Of a stretch of DNA of 38,964 nucleotides, positions 8,812 through 16,984 are shown piece after piece; within the stretch, counting starts at the first letter, position 1; the number at the start of each line of letters is the position of its first letter. The translations under genes and the position numbers were made by a program. This DNA comes from Brevundimonas sp. UBA5936. Lineage in GTDB: Bacteria; Pseudomonadota; Alphaproteobacteria; Caulobacterales; Caulobacteraceae. The stretch is from the NCBI GenBank assembly GCA_002430835.1, contig DJDA01000127.1, forward strand, positions 13,480 to 52,443. The letters are read 5' to 3'. The notes beneath the pieces are model-generated. The model was not told where the DNA came from, did no database searches, and saw nothing but the letters and a program-made list of their open reading frames with translations.

Positions 8812-9531
8812 ATGCCGGACGCAGTGATCGCCATGTTGGGCTGGGTCGGCGCCGTCGCGCTGGCGGCTGGGGCGGCGGCCGTGCTGTCGCGCGGCAAGGT
8901 GCGCTGGGGCTGGCTGGTCGCGGGCCTGTTGCTGATGGCGGTCTATGACGTCGTGCTGACGCGCGGCTATGGCCATATCCCGCTGGATTTCGGACTCTCG
9001 CGCTGGAACTGGGAGGGCAAGACGCTGGCCGTGCTGCTGTCGCTGGCGGTCGCCAGCCTGCCTGTCGTCGGATGGCGACGCAGCGGCCTGACCCTGCATC
9101 AGGACCGGCAGGGGCTGAAGGGGGCGCTGATCCTGTCGGGTCTTCTGGTCCTGCTGTTCCTCGGTCTGGCGATCTGGGCGCCGGGTGAAGTGTTCGACGC
9201 CGACAGCCTGGCCTTCCAGCTGACCATGCCGGGGCTGGACGAGGAGATATTCTATCGCGGGGTGCTACTGCTGATCCTGAACGAGGCGTTCGGGCGGCCG
9301 GTCCGCGTGCTGGGCGCGCCAATGGGCTGGGGCGCGGTTCTAACGGCGCTGGCGTTCGGCCTGACCCACGCGCTGGGCTATCAGGACGGGGGCTTCACCT
9401 TCGACTGGGCGCCGATGGCGACGACGGGGCTGGCGGGCCTGTTGCTGGTCTGGCTGCGTGAGAAGACCGGCAGCGTGCTGCTGCCGGTTCTGCTGCATAA
9501 CTACGGCAACGCCGTCTTCATGCTGATCTGA
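8812..9531 (+). CDS. CPBP family intramembrane metalloprotease
   Basis: Probable integral membrane protease of the CPBP/Abi family, related to the Rce1 CAAX endopeptidase. The 239-residue protein has about seven hydrophobic helices and the family motifs in order: EEIFYRGVLL (motif 1, catalytic Glu pair and Arg), FGLTHALGY (motif 2 His) and LLHNYGNAVF (motif 3 His and Asn). Bacterial members act in membrane protein processing or bacteriocin immunity; no target is evident here. A strong GGGGGAGGGA precedes the ATG. The gene is convergent with hslO, with only 4 bp between the stop codons. Confidence 0.88.
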   Translation: MPDAVIAMLGWVGAVALAAGAAAVLSRGKVRWGWLVAGLLLMAVYDVVLTRGYGHIPLDFGLSRWNWEGKTLAVLLSLAVASLPVVGWRRSGLTLHQDRQGLKGALILSGLLVLLFLGLAIWAPGEVFDADSLAFQLTMPGLDEEIFYRGVLLLILNEAFGRPVRVLGAPMGWGAVLTALAFGLTHALGYQDGGFTFDWAPMATTGLAGLLLVWLREKTGSVLLPVLLHNYGNAVFMLI

Positions 9532-9535
9532 GGTA

Positions 9536-10468
9536 TCAGGCCTCGGCCGTCTCCAGCTCGGCCGGGTCGATCTCATAGGCGGTCGAGCAGTATTCGCAGG
9601 TCACGCGGATCTTGCCGTCGTCCTCGACCATTTCGGCGCGTTCTTCCGCCGGGAAGGACTGCAGCACACCGGCGATGCGGTCCTTCGAGCAGCGGCAGAC
9701 GGCGGCCAGGGTCTTGGCGCCTTCCAGCCGCACGCCGTCTTCGTGGAACAGGCGATACAGCAGGGTCTCGGCGCTGATGGTCGGGTCGATCAGCTCGTCG
9801 TCGCCCAGGGTGGCGAACAGGGCGCGGGTGCGCTCCCACACCTCTTCAGTCGAGCCGCGCGACTCGTCGCCGGCGATGACCTGGATCATCGCCCCGCCGG
9901 CGCGCCAGGTGCGGCCCGCGTCGGTCTCGACCTCGCCGACGGCCAGGCGCACCTTGGTCGGCACCTGTTCGGACTGGGAGAAGTAGTGTTCGGCGCACAG
10001 CGACAGGCTCTCGCCCTCGATGGGGGTCACGCCCTGGGTGCGTTCAAAGTCGGCGCCGCGGTCCACCGTCATGATGAAGACGCCGCCGCCCAGCAGGGTC
10101 TTGGCGCCGGGGCGGGCGAAGCCTTCGGACGCCTTGGCCACTTCTTCCGGGTCGAAGCGGCAGAAGCCGCGCAGATGGCCGTCCGTGCCGTAGTCGGCGA
10201 CGACATAGCGCACCGGGCCGTCGCCCTGAGCCTGGACGATCAGGCGACCGTCGAACTTCAGCGCCGAACCGACGATGGCGGCCAGGACGCAGGCCTCGCC
10301 CAGCAGGGCGGCGACCGGCTCGGGATAGGCGTGGGCCGACAGGATCTTGTCGACCGCTTCGCCCAGGCGGACCAGGCGGCCGCGCACCGGCCAGCCTTCG
10401 ATCTGGAAGGCGGCGGCGAAGTCGTCCGTCGGGGCGGCGATGGGGGCGTCGGGCGCGTGATCGGTCAC
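9536..10468 (-). CDS. hslO: Hsp33 redox-regulated chaperone
   Basis: Holdase chaperone that is switched on when oxidative and heat stress release zinc from its C-terminal cysteines. The 310-residue reading has the Hsp33 fold region with LLGGGVFIMTVDRG, and the C-terminal zinc centre with the CxC pair CRC, and about 30 residues later the CxxC pair CEYC. The preferred start is GTG at 10468 (AGGA lies 8 bases upstream, giving MTDHAPD). An upstream in-frame ATG exists and would add a non-conserved basic stretch, so the start is a choice rather than certain. The role in the neighbourhood is independent; the CPBP gene converges on it. Confidence 0.94.
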   Translation of the reverse strand: MTDHAPDAPIAAPTDDFAAAFQIEGWPVRGRLVRLGEAVDKILSAHAYPEPVAALLGEACVLAAIVGSALKFDGRLIVQAQGDGPVRYVVADYGTDGHLRGFCRFDPEEVAKASEGFARPGAKTLLGGGVFIMTVDRGADFERTQGVTPIEGESLSLCAEHYFSQSEQVPTKVRLAVGEVETDAGRTWRAGGAMIQVIAGDESRGSTEEVWERTRALFATLGDDELIDPTISAETLLYRLFHEDGVRLEGAKTLAAVCRCSKDRIAGVLQSFPAEERAEMVEDDGKIRVTCEYCSTAYEIDPAELETAEA

Positions 10469-10671
10469 GGCGTGAAATCCTAAAAACTGTCGGAAGCGGC
10501 GCAACATAGGGAGCCGAAGCCCGCTTGGTAAGGGGAGGGCGTGTCGCCCGCGCCACGGCCCCGTGCGGTTTAACGTGCGGTTCGGCAAGCTTGACCGGAC
10601 GCAGGGAACTCTTTGTGCTGAAGCTCGCTCCCTTAGGAACCGAAACCGCTTCCTTCCCCAAGAGGTCTGAC

Positions 10672-11202
10672 ATGATGGATCGTGAGTTCAACGTCGTGGA
10701 CGAGGTCCGCAAACACCCCGGAATCACTGCGGGCGTCGTGGCCGTTCTGGCGGGCGTGGGCCTGGCGACCATCCTGCTGAACCAGCGCTCTGGCCCGACC
10801 CGCTATGAACGGATCAAGACGCGCATCGACCCGCGCGGCTGGTTCGACGCCGAGGCCCTGCGCCACCGCTTTGACGACATCGCGCGCGGCGTGCGTGAAG
10901 GGGCGGACGATCTGACCCACCGCGCGGCCGATCTGGGCGACTACGCCCAGGAGCGCGCCGGTCGCTTCGGCGCCGAGACGCGCGATCGGGCTGACGAATG
11001 GTATCGCCGCACCAAGAAGAAATCGCGCCGTCCGATGCGCCGCTACACCAAGCAGGCGCGCCGCTATGCCGAGGACGCCGGCGACTTCGCCCGCGATCAC
11101 GCCAAGGAGGGCGGCGCCCTTCTGGCCGTGGCCACCGTCGCCGCAATGATCGGCGCGGCGGCCCTGGAAAGCCGCCGTCGGGGCGGAAACGGCGGCCGCT
11201 GA
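10672..11202 (+). CDS. Small membrane-anchored protein of unknown function
   Basis: Not recognised as a named family. The 176-residue product has a hydrophobic helix near 17-36 (GITAGVVAVLAGVGLATILL), a long charged and probably helical middle rich in Arg, Asp and Glu (about 40-147), and a second hydrophobic helix near 148-164. The layout resembles small envelope or stress proteins of the YtxH/DUF883 sort, but that is only a likeness of pattern. The start at 10672 is set by AGAGG 6 bases upstream. It stands alone, with a 203-bp gap to divergent hslO and a terminator right after it. Confidence 0.7.
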   Translation: MMDREFNVVDEVRKHPGITAGVVAVLAGVGLATILLNQRSGPTRYERIKTRIDPRGWFDAEALRHRFDDIARGVREGADDLTHRAADLGDYAQERAGRFGAETRDRADEWYRRTKKKSRRPMRRYTKQARRYAEDAGDFARDHAKEGGALLAVATVAAMIGAAALESRRRGGNGGR

Positions 11203-11237
11203 GCCGGTTTTCAGCGGCAAATAGAAAAATCATGCGG

Positions 11238-11262
11238 AAAGGGGTGCTGCGGCGCCCCTTTT
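11238..11262 (+). terminator. Rho-independent terminator after the 10672 gene
   Basis: AAAGGGG pairs with CCCCTTT across a 10-base GC-rich loop, followed by a T. It lies 36 bp after the stop of the small membrane protein gene and before the SerA fusion gene. Confidence 0.65.
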
Positions 11263-11299
11263 CATTGCTGCGAATGCGAAGAGGGTCTAGAGCCCGCGC

Positions 11300-13189
11300 A
11301 TGATCTCGCCTGTCTTCATCTTCGACTTCGATTCCACCCTGGTTCGCATCGAGACGCTGGAGGCGCTGGCCGACCTGGCGCTGAAAGACGCGCCCGACGC
11401 CGCCGAGCGCAAGGCCCGGATCGCGGCCTTGACCGACGACGCCATGAACGGCCGCATCGGCTTCGGCGAGGCGCTGAAACAGCGGCTGGATCTGCTGGCG
11501 CTGCGCCGTGAACACGTCGAGGCGCTGACCGACCGAATTCTGGACGAGGCGACGGTCTCCATCCGCCGCAACGTCGACTTCTTCCAGCGTAACGCCGAGC
11601 GTATCTACATCCTGTCGGGCGGCTTCCGCGAAGTGATCGCCCCCCTGGCCGAACGGCTGGGCGTGGCGGCCGATCATGTCCTGGCCAATGATCTGATCTA
11701 TGACGACGAAGGCCGCGTGACGGGCGTGGATACGGCCAACCCCCTGTCGCGCGAAAACGGCAAGCCCGAGGTGATCCGCGCGCTGAACCTGGGCGGCCCC
11801 GTGGTCATGGTCGGCGACGGCTGGACCGACGCCGAGGTCAAGATCCAGGGCGCGGCCGACCGCTTCTACGCCTTCACCGAGATCGTCAGCCGCGCCAAGG
11901 TGATCGAGGCCGCCGACGCCGTCGCCGCCTCTCTGGACGAGGTGCTCTACGCTGAGGGCGTGGCCGGGCGCTGGTCCTATCCGCGCAACCGCATCCGCAT
12001 GCTGCTGCTGGAGAACGTCCACCCCGCCGCCGTCGAGCGGCTGGAGGAGGCGGGCTATAGCGTCGAGACGATGAAGGGCGCGCTGGACGAGGACGACCTG
12101 ATCGAGGCGATCAAAGGCGTGCACGTTCTGGGCATCCGCTCCAAGACCAATGTCAGCCGCAAGGTGCTGGACGCGGCGGACCGGCTGATGGCCGTGGCGG
12201 CCTTCTGCATCGGCACCAATCAGGTCGATCTGGACGCGGCGGCGGACAAGGGCGTGGCCGTGTTCAACGCTCCTTATTCCAACACCCGCTCGGTGGTCGA
12301 ACTGGCCATCGGCATGATGATCGTCCTGATGCGAGACGTGGCGGACAAGTCGCGCGAGATGCACAAGGGCGTGTGGAACAAGTCGGCCACGGGATCGCGC
12401 GAAGTGCGCGGCAAGACGTTGGGCATCGTCGGCTATGGCGCGATCGGCAGCCAACTGTCGGTTCTGGCCGAGAACCTGGGCATGCGGGTGCTGTTCTACG
12501 ATCTGTCCGAGCGGCTGGCGCTGGGCAATGCGCGGCGGATGCGCTCGCTGGACGCCCTGCTGGCCGAGGCGGACGTGGTGACGCTGCATGTCGACGGCCG
12601 CAAGGAAAACACCGCCATTATCGGCGCCGACCAGTTCGCCAGGATGAAGCCGGGCGCCCTGTTCCTGAACCTGTCGCGCGGCCATGTGGTCGATGTGGAC
12701 GCGATGGCGGCGGCGCTGAAGTCCGGTCGTCTGGGCGGGGCGGCGGTTGACGTCTTCCCCGAGGAGCCGCGCACCAACGCCGACCCGTTCGACAGCCCTC
12801 TGGTCGGTCTGGATAAGACCATCCTGACCCCGCACATCGGCGGCTCGACCGAAGAGGCGCAGGAGGCCATCGCCGAGTTCGCGGCCGAGCGTCTGTTGGG
12901 CTATCTGAACCGGGGCGACACCACCTTCTGCGTCAACCTGCCGAACGTGCAACTGGCCGAGGTGACGCGCGCGCACCGCCTGCTGCATATCCACCGCAAC
13001 CAGCCGGGCGTGCTGGCCGAGCTGAACCGCGCGCTGTCGGATGCGGGCCTGAACATCCTGGGCCAGCACCTGAAGACGGACGAGCGGACGGGCTATGTCA
13101 TCACCGACGTGGACCGCGACTATGACCGCGAGGCGCTGACGGCGCTGAAGCAACTTCCCGGCACGATCCGCTTCCGCCGGCTGCACTGA
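11300..13189 (+). CDS. serA: HAD phosphatase (SerB-like) fused to D-3-phosphoglycerate dehydrogenase
   Basis: Fusion of two serine-pathway-type enzymes in one 629-residue chain. Residues 1 to about 215 form a HAD-IB phosphatase: DFDSTL with Asp9 and Asp11, LSGG (105-108), Lys155 in ENGKPE, and GDGWTD (172-177). Residues about 230-550 form phosphoglycerate dehydrogenase: nucleotide loop GYGAIG (378-383), Arg460 in LSRGHVVD, Glu489 in FPEEP and His512 in TPHIGGS, matching the E. coli SerA catalytic Arg240/Glu269/His292. Residues about 556-629 are an ACT domain with HIHRNQPG and a matching Asn585, so serine feedback inhibition is likely. The dehydrogenase oxidises 3-phosphoglycerate; the phosphatase half may dephosphorylate phosphoserine. 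The SerC step between them is not encoded in this window. Confidence 0.93.
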   Translation: MISPVFIFDFDSTLVRIETLEALADLALKDAPDAAERKARIAALTDDAMNGRIGFGEALKQRLDLLALRREHVEALTDRILDEATVSIRRNVDFFQRNAERIYILSGGFREVIAPLAERLGVAADHVLANDLIYDDEGRVTGVDTANPLSRENGKPEVIRALNLGGPVVMVGDGWTDAEVKIQGAADRFYAFTEIVSRAKVIEAADAVAASLDEVLYAEGVAGRWSYPRNRIRMLLLENVHPAAVERLEEAGYSVETMKGALDEDDLIEAIKGVHVLGIRSKTNVSRKVLDAADRLMAVAAFCIGTNQVDLDAAADKGVAVFNAPYSNTRSVVELAIGMMIVLMRDVADKSREMHKGVWNKSATGSREVRGKTLGIVGYGAIGSQLSVLAENLGMRVLFYDLSERLALGNARRMRSLDALLAEADVVTLHVDGRKENTAIIGADQFARMKPGALFLNLSRGHVVDVDAMAAALKSGRLGGAAVDVFPEEPRTNADPFDSPLVGLDKTILTPHIGGSTEEAQEAIAEFAAERLLGYLNRGDTTFCVNLPNVQLAEVTRAHRLLHIHRNQPGVLAELNRALSDAGLNILGQHLKTDERTGYVITDVDRDYDREALTALKQLPGTIRFRRLH

Positions 13190-13288
13190 TCGTCGATCAC
13201 CTTCCGTCGCGTCATCTTGCGTCCTGCGAAAAGCGGCGCAGAGTGCGGGGTAACGACCGCATACGGACGGTCGATGGGAGGGAAATCG

Positions 13289-15091
13289 ATGTCTCGTCTT
13301 CTTCGCGGAGCGGCGCTGGCCGCTCTGAGCCTGGCCGCCGTATCCGCCGCCGGGGCCGCCTCGGCCCAGAGCTACAACCGTCTGGTGGTGTTCGGCGACA
13401 GCCTGTCGGACAACGGCAACCTGTATCTGGCGACGGGCGGAACCACGCCGACCTCGCCCCCCTATGGCGCGGGGCGATTCTCCAACGGACCTGTGTTCAC
13501 TGAGAGGCTGGGCTTCACCGCCGCCAACTTCATGGGGCCGGTGACGGGCAGCATCAACTACGCCTTCGGCGGGGCGCGCACCGACAGCCAGACGGCGCCG
13601 CTGGGGATGCGGCTGCAACTGGGTCAGTATCTGCAGCGCGGCGGCAAGTTCGGCGCGGGCGATCTGGTCAGCGTGCTGGGCGGAGCGAACAACATCTTCC
13701 AGGGCCTCCCGGCGGCGGGGGCTTCGCCCAACCCGACCGGCTCCATCGCCCCTGTGGCGCAGAGCGCGGCGGCGGACATCAACTTCATCGTCAACGGCAT
13801 CGCCGAGGCCGGGGCGGGGACCGTGCTGGTCACCAACCTGCCCAAGCTGAGCCTGACGCCGCAGTTCAGAGGCACGCCCGCCGCGCCGCTGGCCGACTAC
13901 GCCGTCACGACGTTCAACGGCGCCCTGCTGACCGGGCTGAACACGACGGCGGCGGCGCGGCCGGGGACGAACATCATCCTGATGGACCTGTTCAAGGTCG
14001 GGGACGTGATTTCGGCCAACCCCAGCGCCTTCGGCGTGTCGAACGTGACCCAGGCCTGCTTCAACGGCGTGACGCTGTGCTCCAACCCGGACGACTACTT
14101 CTATTTCGACGGGGTTCACCCGACGGCCAAGGGGCATGCGGTGATCGCGCGCCTGGCGAACGACTATCTCTACTACGGCGATCTGGGCAGCCAGACGGCG
14201 GTGCTGGGCGAGACGGCCTGGCGGCACCGCGAGGACGCGCTGGACAACTCGACCGCCGCCCTGTCGGGGCGTGAGGCGTGGACGGGCGGAACCTCGATCT
14301 CGGTCGAGGGGCTGGCCGACAAGACCGAGACCGACGCGCGCGGCGCCATCGGCGAGGCGACCTCCGACGGCTACGGCGTGCGCATTGCGCTGGAAAGCGG
14401 AACGGAGAGCCTGCGCTTCGGCCTGGCCGGCTCTTACCGCAACGCAGACGTGGACGCGGGCGCCCTGCGCGCCGACGTCGACAGCTTCGGGCTGGACGTC
14501 TACGGCGGCTGGCGCTCGGGCGACCTGTTCGTCAATGCGGCGGCGGGCGTGGCCCAGGACGACTTCAACGACGTCAACCGCCTGACCAGCCTGGCGCCGA
14601 TCGTCCACAGCGGTTCGACGCGCGGCGTCTCGACGGGCGCGCGCCTGCAGGGCGGCATGTGGTTCGATCTGGGCGGTTTCGCCCTGTCGCCGCGCGCGGC
14701 GGTGGCCTGGATCAACGCTGACGTGGACGGCTTCAACGAGCAGGGACCGGCGGCGCAATACGCCTATGCCGACCGCTCGGTGCAGGCGACGACGGCCGAG
14801 ATCGCCCTGCGCGCCGAGGGCGGGACCGAGCGGATACGTTTCTACGCCGAGGGCGGCTATCGCGACAGCCTGAGCGACGACAGCGACGACGTGCGCACGG
14901 GCATCTTGGGCAATCCCGCCCAGGTTCTGGCCCGCGATGTCGACCTGCCGTTCGGCGGGCAGGTGTTGGCCGCCGCCGGGATCGAGGGCACGGTCATGGA
15001 GCAGCTGAAGGTGTCGATCGGCTACAAGGGCCGCTTCGGCGATCATGCCGACAGCCATATGGCGGCGGTGAAGCTGAGCCTGCCGCTGTAG
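13289..15091 (+). CDS. GDSL esterase/lipase autotransporter
   Basis: Outer-membrane esterase that carries its own barrel (type V secretion, EstA-like). The 600-residue reading starts at ATG 13289, with GGGAGGGAAA directly upstream; earlier in-frame starts lack this. A signal peptide ends at about ASA in residues 24-26. The SGNH hydrolase passenger (about 30-310) shows block I FGDSLSDNGN with nucleophile Ser38, GGANN, and the Asp-His pair in DGVHPTAKGH. The last ~270 residues are alternating beta-strand sequence, ending VKLSLPL, as expected for an autotransporter barrel. The substrate is unknown. The gene is alone, 99 bp after the serA fusion gene. Confidence 0.92.
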   Translation: MSRLLRGAALAALSLAAVSAAGAASAQSYNRLVVFGDSLSDNGNLYLATGGTTPTSPPYGAGRFSNGPVFTERLGFTAANFMGPVTGSINYAFGGARTDSQTAPLGMRLQLGQYLQRGGKFGAGDLVSVLGGANNIFQGLPAAGASPNPTGSIAPVAQSAAADINFIVNGIAEAGAGTVLVTNLPKLSLTPQFRGTPAAPLADYAVTTFNGALLTGLNTTAAARPGTNIILMDLFKVGDVISANPSAFGVSNVTQACFNGVTLCSNPDDYFYFDGVHPTAKGHAVIARLANDYLYYGDLGSQTAVLGETAWRHREDALDNSTAALSGREAWTGGTSISVEGLADKTETDARGAIGEATSDGYGVRIALESGTESLRFGLAGSYRNADVDAGALRADVDSFGLDVYGGWRSGDLFVNAAAGVAQDDFNDVNRLTSLAPIVHSGSTRGVSTGARLQGGMWFDLGGFALSPRAAVAWINADVDGFNEQGPAAQYAYADRSVQATTAEIALRAEGGTERIRFYAEGGYRDSLSDDSDDVRTGILGNPAQVLARDVDLPFGGQVLAAAGIEGTVMEQLKVSIGYKGRFGDHADSHMAAVKLSLPL

Positions 15092-15285
15092 GTCTGGAAA
15101 ACGAAGGTTTCCGAGGTGCGACCCCGTGTCGCCCTCGGAGCGCCCCATTCATGTCCCGGTGAAATTGCAAAAGACGGTCAATTCCGGCCGTCGGCGACGT
15201 TGAGTTTCGCCATCCGTGCGCGTGTTTCGCGCCTTCCTGACGGCTCCTCCGCGCTGACCAAGCGCTCAGAATGAGTCGTTAGAGT

Positions 15286-15912
15286 ATGCGTTTAGTTCCT
15301 CCGGCCGTGCGGCCGCATGTGATCCGTTTCGGCCAGACGGGCGTCCTGGCCGGTCTGGCGGTTCTGGCTATGGCGGCCGCGCCAGTGGGCATGATTTCCG
15401 GCGCGCCCGAGAAGGTCGTCGACATCTCGGCCCCCATCGCCCCGCCGGTGAAGGCGGTGGCTGAACCCGCCGGTCCTGTCACCCGCAAGATCGTCTTCGA
15501 GGCCCCGCTGAAGGGCTATCGCATCAACTCGCCCTTCGGCCTGCGCAAGCTGGCGATCGAGGCCAAGGCGCGGGCGCACAAGGGCGTGGATATCGCCGCC
15601 CCGACCGGCACCGGCGTCTTCGCCACGACCGAGGGCAAGGTGCTGCGCGCCGGCTATCAGGCGGGCGGCTACGGCAACTTCATCGAGATGCAGCACCCCA
15701 ACGGCATGACCAGCCTGTACGGCCATCTCAGCCGCATCGACGTGCATACGGGCAAGGTGGTGGCGGCCGGCGAGCGCATCGGCCTGGTCGGCTCGACGGG
15801 CTATTCGACCGGCCCGCACCTCCACTTTGAGGTGCGCCGCAACGGCGGCCAGATCGACCCCGCCAAGATCGTCGGCCAGAGCTTCGACATCCGGGTGAAG
15901 GCCCCGGCCTGA
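15286..15912 (+). CDS. M23 family metallopeptidase (LytM-type)
   Basis: Probable periplasmic peptidoglycan endopeptidase. The 208-residue product has an N-terminal hydrophobic helix (about 18-37, signal peptide or anchor), a short Pro/Ala-rich linker and an M23 domain with all zinc and catalytic residues: His98 and Asp102 in HKGVD, His147 in YGHLS, and His178/His180 in HLHFEV. It should therefore be catalytically active, unlike degenerate LytM activators such as EnvC. It could work in cell-wall remodelling with the L,D-transpeptidase encoded later. The 194-bp gap before it shows no gene and no obvious promoter. The ribosome-binding site is weak. Confidence 0.92.
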   Translation: MRLVPPAVRPHVIRFGQTGVLAGLAVLAMAAAPVGMISGAPEKVVDISAPIAPPVKAVAEPAGPVTRKIVFEAPLKGYRINSPFGLRKLAIEAKARAHKGVDIAAPTGTGVFATTEGKVLRAGYQAGGYGNFIEMQHPNGMTSLYGHLSRIDVHTGKVVAAGERIGLVGSTGYSTGPHLHFEVRRNGGQIDPAKIVGQSFDIRVKAPA

Positions 15913-16021
15913 CCGCGTCAGGCGGCGCGGCATCATGACCAAACCGTAATGTAAAATACCCTTTCCATTATCTGCGCGCTGTCGTTAGATTCGATCCTTG
16001 GGCTTTTTGCAGGGGGACCGA

Positions 16022-16984
16022 ATGGTCGCGGCGCTGACGCTGGACGGAATCAGCAAGAGATATGGCGGCTTTCAGGCCGTCTCCGACCTGAGCTTCCAGG
16101 TGGAGAAGGGCTCGATCTGCGGCTTCCTGGGGCCGAACGGGGCGGGCAAGACCTCGACCCTGCGGATGATTCTGGGGCTGCAGCCGGCCACCAGCGGCCA
16201 CATCGACATTCTGGGCGCCGACGACGGGCGCAAGGTGCGCGACCGGATCGGCTTCCTGCCCGAGGAGCGGGGCCTCTATAAGAAGATGACGCCGGTGGAC
16301 GCCATCGCCTTCTTCGGCGGGCTGAAGGGCCTGCCCCTGCCCGAAGGCCGCCGTCGCGGCCGCGAGATGCTGGAGCAGATGGGCCTGGGCGAGGCCAGCA
16401 AGAAGAAGATGAAGGAGCTGTCCAAGGGGATGGCCCAGAAGGTCCAGCTGATCGCCTCGGTGGTGCATCAGCCGGAGTTCGTGATCCTGGACGAGCCGTT
16501 CTCGGGCCTCGATCCGATGAACCAGCAGGGGCTGGAGGCCATGATCCGCGCCCTGGCCGACAATGGAGCGACGGTGCTGTTCTCGACCCACGTCATGCAG
16601 CACGCCGAGCGCCTGTGCGACAAGGTGGTGCTGTTGGCCCGCGGCCGTAAGGCGTTCGAGGGCACGGTGGACGAGGCGCGGGCGACCTCGCCGCGCTTTC
16701 TGGAGTTGGAAGGGGCGCTGGACCGGAACGCGGTCGCCGCCCTGCCGGGCGTCGGCGGCATCGAGATTCTGGCTGAGGATGGCCCCGTCAGCACCCTGCG
16801 CGTCGGCCTGACGCCGGGGGCGGAGGCGCAAAGCGCCCTGCGCGCCGCCTTCCTGGGCGGGCTGGACGTGCGGCGCTTCCAGATGAAGGAGCCGACCCTG
16901 CACGACGCCTTCATCGCCCTGACCGGCGACCACCCGGACGAAGATCAGTCCGTCTCCAAGACCGACAAAGCGGGAGCCGCCTGA
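16022..16984 (+). CDS. ABC transporter ATP-binding protein (NatA-like)
   Basis: ATPase of an ABC-2 type exporter formed with the next gene. The 320-residue protein has Walker A GPNGAGKTS near residues 38-46, signature LSKGMAQKVQ near 134, Walker B FVILDEPFSGLDP and a C-terminal extension of about 90 residues as in NatA/DUF4162-type ATPases. The start at 16022 is chosen because GCAGGGGGA precedes it and the N-terminus then begins with the usual beta strand. Its stop overlaps the permease ATG by one base. The substrate cannot be told from sequence; the NatAB likeness points to export of sodium, a drug or another small molecule. Confidence 0.93.
   Translation: MVAALTLDGISKRYGGFQAVSDLSFQVEKGSICGFLGPNGAGKTSTLRMILGLQPATSGHIDILGADDGRKVRDRIGFLPEERGLYKKMTPVDAIAFFGGLKGLPLPEGRRRGREMLEQMGLGEASKKKMKELSKGMAQKVQLIASVVHQPEFVILDEPFSGLDPMNQQGLEAMIRALADNGATVLFSTHVMQHAERLCDKVVLLARGRKAFEGTVDEARATSPRFLELEGALDRNAVAALPGVGGIEILAEDGPVSTLRVGLTPGAEAQSALRAAFLGGLDVRRFQMKEPTLHDAFIALTGDHPDEDQSVSKTDKAGAA

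Noticed and set aside
10605..10657. GGAAC sequences (10605 and 10636) as stress sigma factor (EcfG/SigT) promoters of the small membrane protein
   Set aside because: No CGTT-type -10 lies at 16-18 bases from either one, so the consensus is not met.
10814..15148. A very long open frame on the minus strand (about 1,440 codons) running through hslO-distal, serA and esterase genes
   Set aside because: It lies antisense to three well-recognised genes and its translation is low-complexity (His, Gln, Arg, Gly, Asp). In GC-rich codon-biased DNA the antisense frame is often stop-free. It is a shadow, not a gene.
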